Of a DNA stretch of 64,000 nt, positions 35,957 to 48,762 are shown piece by piece (position 1 is the first letter of the stretch; each line of letters opens with the position of its first letter). The position numbers were made by a program, and so were the translations under genes. The stretch is from Brugia malayi (taxonomy: Eukaryota; Nematoda; Chromadorea; Rhabditida; Onchocercidae). Under the pieces are notes generated by a model that worked only from the letters and a program-made list of their open reading frames with translations, was not told the origin of the DNA and ran no database searches. The stretch covers positions 4,812,528 through 4,876,527 of the forward strand of contig NW_025062475.1 in NCBI RefSeq assembly GCF_000002995.4, read 5' to 3'.

Positions 35957-37570
35957 TAATCAATAATGAATAAATGATTACTGGAAATGGAAATCCCCAA
36001 CTCACGCAAAATCAAAAACATTTTTACTTACAGTGTACAAAATGAGACGAGACATACAGTATACAGAAACAAAACGAAAGTTGTTTGTGTATGTATATAT
36101 AAACAACTTGTTTAATAACATATAATCTAACCGGATGAACAAAATAAAAAAAGAATATATTTAGGAAAAAGCTCATGATTTGGAGAAATTAAAAAGTTAA
36201 AAAAGAAAGGCATCAAAGGAAGAGATCAACTCATTCATCGGCTGCACTCTATTTGAAGGATGGAAACTAAAAATCGATCTTCAGTGCAGGCGGTAATAAG
36301 GCACTTCAAATGTGTGAGAAGAATATATGAATGCCTTCCTATCACATACCTTTTCCTCCTTCTGAAGAGATCAGACAACTGCAAAGTTGCATTAATATAT
36401 CCCATCCTCATATACCTTCGAAAGAACATGGAACTACTAATACCACTAATTAAATGGACTCTTCTTATCTATAAAAATAATTTATCGTAGATCAAATAGC
36501 CTATTAGATCGATCCACAGAACCCATCACCGTAATTTACAGCCTAAATCCACAGCGAAAGTATTTCCGCACTTCATTTTAGGCGCTCATCCTAAACTTGC
36601 ATAACCCACAAAGGATAATCACGATAGATAAAGTGTATTTTGGTGCAACACAACCAACTAATATACTAAATATGAGGCAAAAAATATAACACCTGGAACG
36701 AATGGACTTTACTTGTGATGGTACAAATAGTACCCAACACATCACAGACAAGGTTACCTCCGCAAGCAGATTCACATATTATCTAATTTTAAGTAGAAAA
36801 AACGCTAACCAAAGGTGAAGAAAAACCGGGAATAGTTTTCGCGTTTTCTTTCTTTCTTTTTGCATCTCTAAACTTACTATTGACTAGTTAATGTATCACG
36901 TTTTTTAACGATAACATTATGTGCACTGCTCCTCTCCTACCTTCCACTAGGAATCAAACATTATAACATGTAGCTATCACTATGACTAAAAATAATTCAA
37001 GATTGAAAATCATTTTACTCACATAGCGAAAATTAAATTTTCAAAGTTTAGAAAAATCATTTAAGCCCACGCGGATTAAATGAGATCATTTTGAGCGCTA
37101 AGCAGCACACCAGAAGATGTTCTCATTCCAATTTGAAATAGAAAGAAGTTACAGAAATTTACATACCCGAGGTTGCAGAAATGCCTTTGCTCAGAAAGAA
37201 CGGTGAAAAGCAGGTACGAATTTCTTATAAGTCTATAAAATCAATGGAGTAGTGAGCGTTTCAAGAAGATACTTTTAAAAATTCAAAAGTTTTCAAGAAA
37301 AAACCTGAGTTGGTGGGGAAAGAGATTTTTGTAGAAATAATAAAGATATACTACTAGAGCTCCTGGACAGCTATGCCTAAATATGTGCGATCTCTGAACT
37401 GATACGGTTAATATATCTATTCGGAATTGTAATCACTTCCAGAAACAATAACAGCAGGAAATACAGATTCAAGTGATTTTGAGAAAAAAATTACATTTCT
37501 TGTGAGATTAAAAAAAGTGAGTTCGGCTAAGAAATGAGTCAAAGAAATACTTTCCTGTTGACGAATGAGG
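34957..37570. other. Intergenic; (AT)n and a GC-richer stretch of unknown nature
   Basis: It contains an (AT)n tract at 35914-35953 and, at about 36000-37560, clearly less AT-rich sequence. The latter holds short frames on both strands (36235-36429, 36260-36490, 36578-36775) that I do not recognise. This stretch includes the 3' UTR of the INO80D homologue and might also hold gene or transposon remnants. Confidence 0.45.
35914..35953. repeat. (AT)n microsatellite
   Basis: Perfect TA alternation of about 40 bases. Confidence 0.95.
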
Positions 37571-40500
37571 TTAGCTTCGTGGTTGATGCGATGATGCGAA
37601 TTCGCAGAACGTTACTCCATCGTTAGCTAGACTTAATGGGTGTGGCACAGAAACGGCGGATATACTGCTCGACTGTGATGATGAGGATAAGTCGACACCT
37701 TCGGAAATGAGGAACTGCTCAACGTCAAGCCAATTATGACCACCAGCAATTTCATTAAATTCTGTTGGTAGTTGCAAGAATTCATCCTTCACGCCATCTG
37801 AAAAATCAAAAGATTTGAACAATTCAAGTTCCTTATTCTGGAATTCAACATTAACAAATAATACAGGCTTCAAAGAATTCATCTAGAGATGGTCTGGTCT
37901 CTTGTACATTGTATTATCCGGCAGTACTATCCAATTCTTTATATTCGAAAAATTAACAGCGTCTTTAGTATCAATAAAATCAATTGTGGTTCTCTAGTAA
38001 ATATAAACCTAACTCAATTATCAAATAAACAAAGTAAATTACCTGAAAGTGGTTGGTCGTGTAAAATATCAGCACCTTCTCCATCAGGAACATTGAAATT
38101 TGCCAACATATCATTTATCTCCCTACCATCAAAACTAAATTCTAGATCTTTAGCAAATGAAGCCAAATATACATCTGATTCATTTCCACTGGAAGCCGAA
38201 CCCACTGCAAAGAAAGCATTTAAATTAGGTATTCCATGGATATAATGAGAAAAGAAAAACCAAAATGAATCATAAAAACACTAATGATGTCTAACAATAG
38301 ATTTGAATCCATCATTCTGGAAAATCATCATATTTCAAAAACTGAATTCCAGTTCGCTGAAAAACTCACTTTCAAGTTCGCAGAAATCACCCACACCAAC
38401 AGAATTTAATCGATCTGTTCCAATATCCTGAGACTGATAATGTGAATGTTGAATATTCATACGAATATCGCCGTCATATTGCTGCATGGGCTGCTGCTGG
38501 ACGTAACATATTGGTGTTTGTTGTTTCCAAGACTGATGAGTCTTTTCTCGTGCTAATCCCTCCTCGGCCTTTTTCTTCTTCCTCAGTTCATAATGATGAA
38601 CACACAATTCTGAAAAATCGAATTATTACGTGCAAATAAAGTAAAGATGTAAATTTATGGACGGCTTATCTAATCACTCCTATATTTCCTCAATTAATAA
38701 TTTTCAGTTACAATAATAACATAACATACTCAATGTCTTCGGTGCATCAACACAAAGAACGGGTTGTGAGCAACACGGCTCAGCACAATAACTGAATAAC
38801 TTCTGATTTAAATTATAAGAAATGTGTTGCGCGCAGTGATTAGAGAATGGAAGGCAGTTATTCATGCATTGAACGGGGGATGAACCACCTTTCAGAATCG
38901 TTATAGTACATCTAAAAAAAGAAAAAAGTATCTAAAAAAAGTTTAGCCGCTTATTACAGGGAAGAAAAAATCACAAAATTATTCCGACAAAACTATTTCT
39001 CTTTCACGTTGGAATTTAAAAATCTGTAAAAATTTTTGAAAGGACATTCTGTGTCAAACATTAAAAAAAGAAGAAAATAGATTTTGATAAATAATTACAG
39101 ATACATGTTCTTTGCTTAAAAAAAAAAAATTAAAAATTGGCTCAACAATATCATATTACACTCAAAGCTGTTTGGGATATAAAAAATAATTATAACTATT
39201 AGTTCGTGATTACAGAAATCAAAATTTTCATTTCGATTATACAAGAAAAGATAGAACTTTTTTTGATTCAATACAGCGCTCGGAGCAGTCCCATAATTGG
39301 ATGCACGATCGGCTAGTGCAGCACCGACACTATTCGGGTACTGTTTGCAAGCATGCATTATCGGAGCATTCGTAACTGCTTCTTTCATTAATGCATTCTT
39401 GTCTAATCTTCAAAAATAAAGAAAAATACGAATTGTAGACCGAAATAATCCAAGCAGCAAATAAAATAGAAAAACAAAAAATTAGATAAACAAATCAGTA
39501 ATAGCGATTTCCTTATTTACTGATGCACAATGCAATAAGAATTTTTGTGCTTATGTTAAAATATGTTAAAAACTACACTAAATCCCTCTACATTATTTAT
39601 AGCTCTCTTTTACAAAAAATTTTGATGATACCTGATCTGTTTTTTGACTAAATAGACCTGCAGTGCTCCCTGAGGCGCAGGATCCGATACAGCATTACAG
39701 GCCATTTCTGACCATCTGAGATCAAGATAATCATTTTCTTCGTCTTCATCATCTGATGGCTCAAGTCCTATAAAACTTTCACTAACTAGGTAAAAACTTT
39801 TGTTTTTAACCTTCCAGAGAGTTTTTCTTCCTCATCGAAAACCTTTTGGAAACATGTGAATAGAATTCTGCTAAGGTTTTTTAAACAACCGCTTGTTTAA
39901 AAATACATAAGCAAACTAACCGCGAGGAAAAAGATCAGTACGATCGAAATCCTGATCTTCTAAAACTCTGCACATTTGATCAACTTGAGGTATTTTCCGA
40001 TAAATTCCCGTCATTTTCATTCGCCTGCGCTTCTGCTTCAGCTGTATAACTTTCGGCTGAAGCAAAAGTTTTCAAATTAACAAGTTTATCCTGAGAGATT
40101 TCTATTTCCACGAAAAAAATTACTTAATTTCTGTGTGCAGTAATAAAAACACATTCCAAGTGACCAGTAATGAAAATACACATTTGATTTCTTTCTGTTT
40201 TGTTTTCTGACATTTGATTACCACTTTGACCTTCTTCATCTATTCTAAGGATTCTCTAGCTTCGGCTGCGATTTAACCGGGTTTTATAAAATTAGCCCAT
40301 AAAATGATAAGTTTATAACATCATATTTTTAAAGAGGGAAATCAAAATTTAACCTTTTGGGGCACATCACTTTTTTCCTGTTTGATGATTAATTTAATTT
40401 TATCATCTTCAGGTGTCTTATAAAAACGTGGAGGTTCCTGATGAGAAGTTAGACGAGGAGCTGCAGAGGGCAATAAATTACGGGATTCGGGAACTAATAG

Positions 40501-43500
40501 TGACGGTGGAATAACACTTTTTGGAAAACTTGATCGTATCGGAGCACTCGATAATGATGATACAACGCTTTGCCCTGCTGTTGTTGGTGCCTGTAAATGA
40601 TTTAAAATACGATATTTTTAATAAAATTTCATGAAATTCTGATTCTAATAAGTGGGAGGTTTTTTAAAATCATTATCGAAGCGCAATTGTGGCTGTTAGT
40701 ACCGCAAACTGTGCCTGTTACATGCTTAACAAAGACTAACATACTTCTCATTTGTCCACTCCGAAACTATCATAATAATCATAATCATCAATTTCCTACT
40801 AGTTATTTCTCTTTTAAATCTGAATAAACCTGAAGAAGCTTAGCAGCGAGCTGCGGATGTTGCTTGCTGAGATTCGCTGTTACACGCTGTTTCACAACTG
40901 TTGTTTGGGCGCATGGAATTTGTACACCATCACTCGTTTTAATAACAGCTGGAGTGACAACTTGAGAAGTCGTACGTGAATACAACTGAGGTAGATTTCG
41001 ACGAACCTGGAAACTTACTTAAATATCATTCTAGTTCTATGTAAAATACTGAAAAACAAATATTATTCAAAGTATTACGCAATATTATACTACGACTACT
41101 AAAATATTATGCGATGGCTATAACGCTTCACTTACGCTTCTAATTATCGTATTTGAGAAAAAAAAGATTTAGCTAGAACTAAATGGGCTAACATTGGACT
41201 AAGATTTGATGCAAACAAATTACATAGTTAATGAAGGAAATTAGAAATGGAATCAATAAATGCTAAATTAACTCAATTCAATTATTTCTTCCTGATTGAA
41301 CTTAAAATCTGCAATTATTGCATACCACCTGACTAGTTGTTGCTTGCACAGGACATTCATATGTTGATCGCACTCCGCCATAAGACGATGTAATGGGAAG
41401 AGGCATAATAGTTTTATGTACAGGTAATTTCGGTAGCCCAGTATATTCATCTTCAATTGAAACATTATTATCATAAGCTGCTGTCGCTTCATTCCTTGAT
41501 TCTGTTGCCACGGTAACGATACCTGCCTCCATGGGTAAAGTATTGGCTACTGATGTTTTCGAAAAGTGATACACAGTACGTTTGCTGGTAAGTGAATCAA
41601 CAGCTACCACAGCACTGTTCATAACATTATTGTAGACAATACCATCATTCCTTATACAACTTTGTTCCATTGAGCGAGATGTACCTTTAATAAATTTGAA
41701 AAGTGAGCGAAGGAAGAGGAACATCCATTTCCTAAATGAAATTGTTGTAGTGCTTTCAAATGGATCATCATCTTCAGCAAATAGTTCATCACTCATATCG
41801 CTGGCTTGTCACATGACAGAATACATCGACACTATAATACTCATTCTTATTTCCGCTTCAAAACAGGAAAAGAAACGTAGAAAATTCAGCAGTGGTATTG
41901 TATTTACATACTCAAAATTCCAAAACAAAATAGCACATACAATTCAAATCTTCGTATGTATCCACTAATGCTGGTGACAGTGCAACTTCAATACTCGACT
42001 TCCCGGTAATTGCAGACCGATTCCAAACATTGTTGCTACAGGAAGAAGTAAGTTCTTTGCTCTCGACAATGACTGCTCCTGTTTTAGCTTTTTTCTTCCT
42101 TGGTTCCATTAATCCATTCATGATTAAATGAGTACTGCAGTAAATTGTTCCTTTGTCTTTCCGTACCGCATTCGTGCAAAGCAAATTGGTATCTCGTTTG
42201 CCTGAAAATCATTTTTTGATTAAAATTATAATCCTAAATAAAAATCGTTTAATGAGTTTGAAGTGATTTATTCCACTTTTGGCATACAATAAAAAACGCA
42301 CTTTTCGGCTTACGTTGATGTTGACATTGTATGTAAGGTGCTTCTGGATCAAGGAGTATATGACGAATGCAGTATCGATAATTTACAATGGCTCGCTGTC
42401 GACACTGTAACTGATCTACGGAATAAAATATAATGAAAAAAATTTGCTTTTTTACAAAATCCATTGAAGTCCTTAAAATGTTTTCAGTAAAAAAATGGAT
42501 ATACCTGTCCCTTTTCCGGATCAATTTGTTCACAAAGATGAGATGCTGTGGTTGACTTCTCCTTTCGTCTTTTAGTCAGCAGAGGTGAAAATGCAGTAGC
42601 ATCTATTTCAGCTGATGAAGTTGACGCACATGGTGTAAGGTAGATGTTATCCGGTGCAGTAGTAGCCATCAAATTGGTCAGTTCTTCTTTCACTAATGTC
42701 GAAGCAATTCCTGAATCAAAGAATATGATGGTAAAATTGAGTGCGAAAAAAGGGCTTGAAATAATTCTTATGTGTTAAGTAACTAGGACGTTCCGTTCTG
42801 ACAAGAACATTACTTACTTTAAGATTATCATTTCAGCTCTTTATGTCTCGCATAAACAAACAAAAGTCAATACAGTAAGGAGGAAAACAAGAGACTATGC
42901 ACACATATAATTTTATCAATCTACAGCTGCAGATGATGCATTCTCTTTAGTTAAATAATATTTGTGTTGCATGATAACATTCACAGTATGGTTTTACGGT
43001 TTTTTATTTTGTATTAAATCTTTGAATTATAGTGTAAAGTTAAGTGAAAAAATATATATTAATAATTTTAAAAATAGAGGGAGATTTTAAAAATCAACAA
43101 AATTTGTAATGCATATGATAAAATTGAAGCCCTATAAGATTTTTACACTCAGCAGTACTACCCTTTATAATGTCAAAATCAATCTCGAGCTACAATTACA
43201 TACTAGCCTGAATAAACAAAGTGTTTACTAACTGTTTTGCTCTTCCGACGAAGCAGGAGGTGTATCGTCTGGAGATTTTATGTAACTGTTCATGATGCCA
43301 TGTGGTAATTTTGTCTGTAATTCGAGTTGTATAGGTGAGCAAGCGGTATCGCAGAATGGACTTGCATCCACGGTCGAACTGCATACTTCATTTACTTGCT
43401 CACATAATTCATTTCTACCCTGAAAATCACCAAAAAATGATTAAATCAGAATTTTAGACAAACATCGGGCGGCACGAGTATCACGATGATTCTTACCGAG

Positions 43501-45368
43501 ATATAGCTGAGTATTTCAATCGGTTGCTTTTATTTGATTAAACACTCTCGAACTATCATTTACCGATGAAGTCGATTAACTTCATCTGACTCTATTTGTC
43601 CAGTATGAAGAAGAGTGAATTACTGCCTTTTGGGGAATAAGATTCTAAGAAATATATTTCACTATACAGCAATACCATCGTCAATTTCACTACGACTTAG
43701 TCTTACAGGATATAAGCGTATCTAAATGCATAAAATGAATACCACTGAATCCGTGTAAGCACATAAGAACTAACAAAACATAATGTCTTGTTAAGTTTTA
43801 TACGTCAATTGCACGGATACACCTAAAAGATCAGTTAGGATAGAGTAAAAATATAAGCCGAAGTAAGAGTTTAGAAAGACGCTCTTATATGAACAAAGAA
43901 AAATTTTTCGAACCTGTAAGAGCGACATATAAGAGGATACTTAACACTTTTCACCGTAAGGCTTCAAAATATTTGGAGGAGGGGGATTAACAAGCTATTC
44001 CTTCAAAAAACGGAAAAAGAAAGAAATAAAAATTAAGGTGTTAGTTTAACAGAAGAGCAACTGAAAGGTGGACACTACAACAAGCAAAAGAGTAAATACA
44101 CTAAACCATTAGTAAACTGCGTTAACCATTTAATAAGTGAAATATCGAATTCGTGCATAAGGCGGGCCAAAATGCTCACCAAAAGTGCAGTACTGCTCTC
44201 GACCGAGCTATCGCAAATAGGTGAATCTTTGGTACTATTAGGAGATTCCATAACTGTAAATGAGGATACTGAGTGATATGGCTGAGCAATAGCTGTTGCA
44301 GATGTACGTGGAATGTGTGGTATCAGTGAACTGCCCACTTCATCGTTTTCCACCGGTATAACCGACGATGAAAGATGAGTGGAAACAGCTTCCTCTACGA
44401 CCTTGGAGAAATTTGTTGCAGCGGCCAACGTTTTCTGATCAATTTTCAGATCCAACTTCATGCTTACACCACGAAAGCTAACACTTGCTGGAACAACAGT
44501 ATAACCTGAAAATTGACAATGCCTGAATATAATGTAATGAATTTTTTTCTTTTTTTTAAACTAGAAATTTTGATGAAAAATTTTTTTCTACTTTAAAAAT
44601 AAAATTGCAGTTTAAAAATTTTCAATCGAATCCAACAAAATGTTCGTCACAAATGTTTTCCTAAATTTTTTTTTTCCTGAGCTTCCCAGTTTTTTTTGTT
44701 AAAATTTAACAGTCGCCAACTCTTCAAATTCCACGATCCATAAAAAAAAGAGATGAAAGAAAACTAGCTTGTAATAAAATTACTTTAATTGAACATATCC
44801 AACATATATATTCATTTCACTTAACAAATATATCAATAAAGCTAGTAGTTGAATTTTTGTCAGATTTACCAAGCAATGGAATTTCATACCAAATAACAAG
44901 CGGAAAGAAAAAAAAAAAACATTCAAAACAATTAATCAATGCTCTCAATACTTCCTAAACAAACGAAAGACATATGAATAAAGCAACTTTTAGACAACAA
45001 TTATCGCTATTTGCTCGCTTATCAAACAAACATAACCACTCTGAAATGAAATAAACTCCAAAACGGAAAATTTAACAAAGAAGGAAAAAAATTAAAGCAA
45101 GAAAAAAAGAGAGCCATAACTAATTAAATTAATAATAGAGTCATAAATCTGACACAAAAATTTTACCCTTCTCATCTTTCTGTACGCCTTCTGCAGACGC
45201 ATGATAACTCTCCACGTGATGATCATGCGATTGTTGCTCTTGTTGTTGTTGTTGCGGTTGTTGTAACAGCTGCTGCTGCTGCTGTGGTAGTTGCTGTTGT
45301 TGCTGCAGTAGCTGCTGTTGTTGTTGCTTACAAGAGATATCAGAAATAATAGTTGCTTGATCACTCAT
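37571..45368 (-). CDS. INO80D: INO80D homologue, chromatin-remodelling complex subunit with two C3Hc3H zinc regions
   Basis: Nuclear subunit of the INO80 remodeller by homology. Sixteen exons (minus): 45167-45368, 44180-44505, 43233-43419, 42505-42710, 42314-42404, 41941-42201, 41329-41804, 40830-41006, 40354-40590, 39921-40056, 39632-39767, 39258-39407, 38730-38911, 38370-38609, 38043-38204, 37571-37797; 3396 nt, about 1131 residues (human about 1027). The N terminus has a Gln-rich tract (about 15-46). First zinc region about 298-362: [53 protein letters not shown]. The middle block [20 protein letters not shown] matches human HQLDTDLFPHLGLDWSEE. Second region about 863-928: [32 protein letters not shown]. 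The paired domains separate it from the one-domain relative KANSL2. Exon 41329-41804 uses a weak acceptor (GACAAG) chosen by phase and encodes an odd hydrophobic patch ([13 protein letters not shown]). An acceptor-like TAACTAG ends at 45391, just before the leader. Confidence 0.88.
45233..45329 (-). repeat. CAG/CAA (poly-Gln) coding repeat in INO80D homologue
   Basis: Mixed CAA/CAG codons encode a Gln-rich run broken by Leu and Pro near the N terminus. It is likely length-polymorphic. Confidence 0.85.
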
Positions 45369-46636
45369 TACCAATCAACCGGACGAGTGACTAGTTAAAA
45401 AAAAAAAAAAAGAAATAATATGCTGCGAAACAGCTAAAAATGCATCATCCACTGGATGAATACTTTTTCAAAGATGCGTCATCCCTGAAAATAGATGCAA
45501 TCAATATAATCTGATGAAACAACTTACATATTTATTTTGAACTGGATAGGAACTAGTTGAGTTCCATTGTCAAAATCGCTTCAATCATCCGATATGTCAG
45601 ATTGAAAATATTTGAAACATCAGACTATTCAATGGAGTATACCTTACGATCAAATAGATTCCAGACTACGTGACCTTTTATAGAAAAAGCTATGGAGTAA
45701 TTAGTTAATCTTAATCAAATAACATATATTTGTAGGCATTTAATCATAATTAACTGGAGCGGATTAAAGCATGCAGAGGTAATCGATTATTTAGCAGACA
45801 AAGAGTTTAACTGGAAGCATTATACGTGACAGCTAGCATCAACTGATAGATATCACTAAAAATCGAAGTTTCCATAGAATGACATCACATCACGCATTCT
45901 CTATAAAGAAGAAAAAGAGAAAAAAAAATCTCTTTAAACAGTAAAATGAAATAAATAAATATCATTATTGGTGTCACTGACTGAGTGTAATAGGCATATG
46001 ATCAAATATATCTGTAATGAATTCATATTTTGGCTTCCAAAAACATATAGTGAAATTAAGAAACAAACAAATGAATAAATAAATAAGACTTGACACAAAA
46101 TCTACATGTACCATCAAAAATCGACACCCTCATAATAAAATTCTTGTGAAATTTAACGCCAATAATAATGAAGGTAATGATAAAAACAATAACAACACTA
46201 ATTAGGTAGTAATAATCACAAATAATAATAATAATAGTAATAAGTCATTCACAATTATTTTGAATCGTTTACCTAACAGTGATTACTTAGTTAAATACTC
46301 TGTAACTATAGCTAACAATAACCTTACCGTTAGCATGGTGATGAACCAAAAAAAAGGAAAAAACGACACCAACTCGAGAATCAATAAATGCTATTTGCCA
46401 GTCAGGTGTATCTGGCATTTAGCCAAGTTGAACCATTCCTCCACTACGGTATCATCGATTACGGTACTGTTTTGTTGTTGCAGCTCTGTAGCATGCATAT
46501 TCATCCTAATTGGTTCTCGTTGCGTACCCCTCGGTAGCACGGTAGCACGGTGTCACGTGGGTGGGATTTGTCAACTTGTCTAAGTGACGGTAATTGATAA
46601 TTATGAAAGATTCTTTATTCTTTAATTAATGCTACT

Positions 46637-46872
46637 AGGTTGATAAAAAGTAAATCATTTCAATAAAAAGATCATTTGATAAAACATAGATTAGATCAGT
46701 TTGATAAAATGCGAATCATTTCAATGAAAAGTAGATCATTTTAATAAAAATGGATCACTCTGATAAAAGAAAAATAGATCATTTTGATAAAAAGTGAATC
46801 ATTTCGGTGAAAATTAGATCATTTGGATAAAAAATGGATTATTTTAATGAGAAGTGGATCGTTTACGTAAAC
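46637..46872. repeat. Degenerate tandem repeat, 21-22-bp unit
   Basis: About ten diverged copies of GATCATTTTGATAAAAAGTG (for example GTAGATCATTTTAATAAAAA, ATAGATCATTTTGATAAAAA, TTAGATCATTTGGATAAAAA). Confidence 0.85.
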
Positions 46873-47959
46873 ATAAACCATGTTGCTGAAAGGTATTCAT
46901 TTCATAACGAATGGTCTCATCGTACGTTTTAGATGGCGTGATTTCCATCATTTCATTACTTAATGTTATTTGACATTTATGTATTATATATCTGTATAAA
47001 CATATTGCGTTAAATTACGAATTACAAAATTTTTAAGATATTGTTTTGAAAAAAGTCGGGAAAAAAAAGAGGTAAAAATTATTCCAGTAATAGTTTCCTC
47101 TATATAATCTAACTGGATTCTTATAATGAAAAAAAGAAAAGAAAGGAAGGAGGAGGAAAGGTACCCGTAATTGACATTTATTTTTATCCCAATGATTTTC
47201 GTATCGGCAATATTACACTTTTATTTTATTTATGTCAAGATGATGAGATTTTTAAGATTGTTTACAACACCAATAATGGACAATGATTATCTTATGGTCA
47301 TTCCTTCTAATTAATCCTTTTACTATTTTCTTTTTTCCCTATCTTTTCTTCACTGTCATATTCATACTCCTTCATTTCTTATTTGTCATCTTTCGTCAGA
47401 TTTACTTCTCCTATAAAAATTAAAATACTACACACTCGCTCTCTCATTTACTGTATCCATCATTATTTCATCTAATATTTTTAAATATTATTAGTTTCTA
47501 ACATTTCCTCATTAACTAATTTTTCTCCTAAAAAAAAGTTGACAGGGAGTAATTTAAAACCTGTTTTTTTTTTTTTTTAATTATATTTTCTGTTAGTTTA
47601 TGTATAGTAATATTTTCAGAAAAAATTGTTGATGAATATTGGCCAAAATAAAATGCTTCATTTTTATATATCTCACTAAATTAGCCTAATAAATAGTCTG
47701 CTTTTCTCATGCCGACTAATTAACATATGAACAAATGTTGTATCTTTTTTTTCATAATGCAATTGTTCTTACAAACGATAATTTAATTAGCCAAGGAAAG
47801 AATGTTAGTGGGATAGAATAAAAAAGGGAAAAAATTAATAAAAAATAATTTCAAATGACTTACTGCAACTACTGACAAGCGAAATTTGTTTCCTATCATA
47901 CAAAAGAAATAGTGAACTCTCGTCAATAATATTAATATGTCCATGTGCAAAATTAACAT

Positions 47960-48145
47960 TTGCACTAATGACGATAATAATAATAATAATAGTGGTAGCA
48001 ACAGCAGTGATAATGACAATTAATAATAAAAGCAATAATGGTAATAATAAAATAATAATAATAGCAATAATAATAATTGTTATTAATATTATTATTATAG
48101 CGATAATAATAATGATAATAACAAACAATAAAAGATTATTACAAT
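47960..48145. repeat. Imperfect (AAT)n tract
   Basis: Interrupted AATAATAATAGC/GATAAT repeats; they produce spurious Ile/Leu-rich frames on the minus strand. Confidence 0.85.
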
Positions 48146-48691
48146 AATAATGACAGTAGTGATAATGATAATCGATGTGACTGACCTTTTAAATTTTGGC
48201 GCAAACAATTTGATGAGCGAATTTTTATAGAAGGGGATATATCGAAGATAATAAATAATGAAGTAATAATCAATTAATACTATAAATTAGGTGAAAATAA
48301 TTTATGTGTTAGAAATTATTGAAAAAAAAAATTATTCTGTTATTGCTACCTATTTTTATTTTCTTGTAATCGATTTGCTACTTTATTAACGAATAGTTCA
48401 ATAAATTACCATTTAATGGTTGATGACAAATGATATAATTGCAAATATGACCATTTCCAATATCAATTTTTAATGTGTTATGAATTATTTGCTCTTTCAT
48501 AATTATTAATAAGTATTATCATTATTTATCATTTTTGCTTAAAAGTAAGCGTTAGGTAGGAAAGAGTGATACGGAAAATAAAAAATTTAAATGAGTGCAA
48601 GTTTTATTTTAAATTAAAACATTGATGGATCATTGTTAAAACTTTAAATAACTGATTTTAAAACATATCCGAAATAATATTTGTTACTTAC

Positions 48692-48762
48692 TGCTGCTGT
48701 GGTTGTTGTTGTTGTTCTTATTGTTGTTGCAGTTATTGTTGCTATTGTTGTTGGTGTTGCTT
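48692..48762 (-). other. (TTG)n/(CTG)n tract that resembles a small exon on the minus strand
   Basis: On the minus strand ATAATTCAG precedes an AAC/CAA-rich segment that ends GCAGCA followed by a perfect GTAAGT donor. It could be a noncoding upstream exon of the INO80D homologue or a chance feature of the triplet repeat. Confidence 0.3.

Noticed and set aside
46260..46583. 107-codon plus-strand frame
   Set aside because: Begins at a non-ATG codon, has no recognised motif, and lies in a GC-richer patch upstream of a minus-strand gene; more likely promoter sequence.
47783..48128. Ile/Leu-rich, membrane-like frames on the minus strand
   Set aside because: Products of the (AAT)n tract; no flanking splice signals or conserved motif. 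The same applies to 17663-17902, 53258-53552 and 61076-61327.
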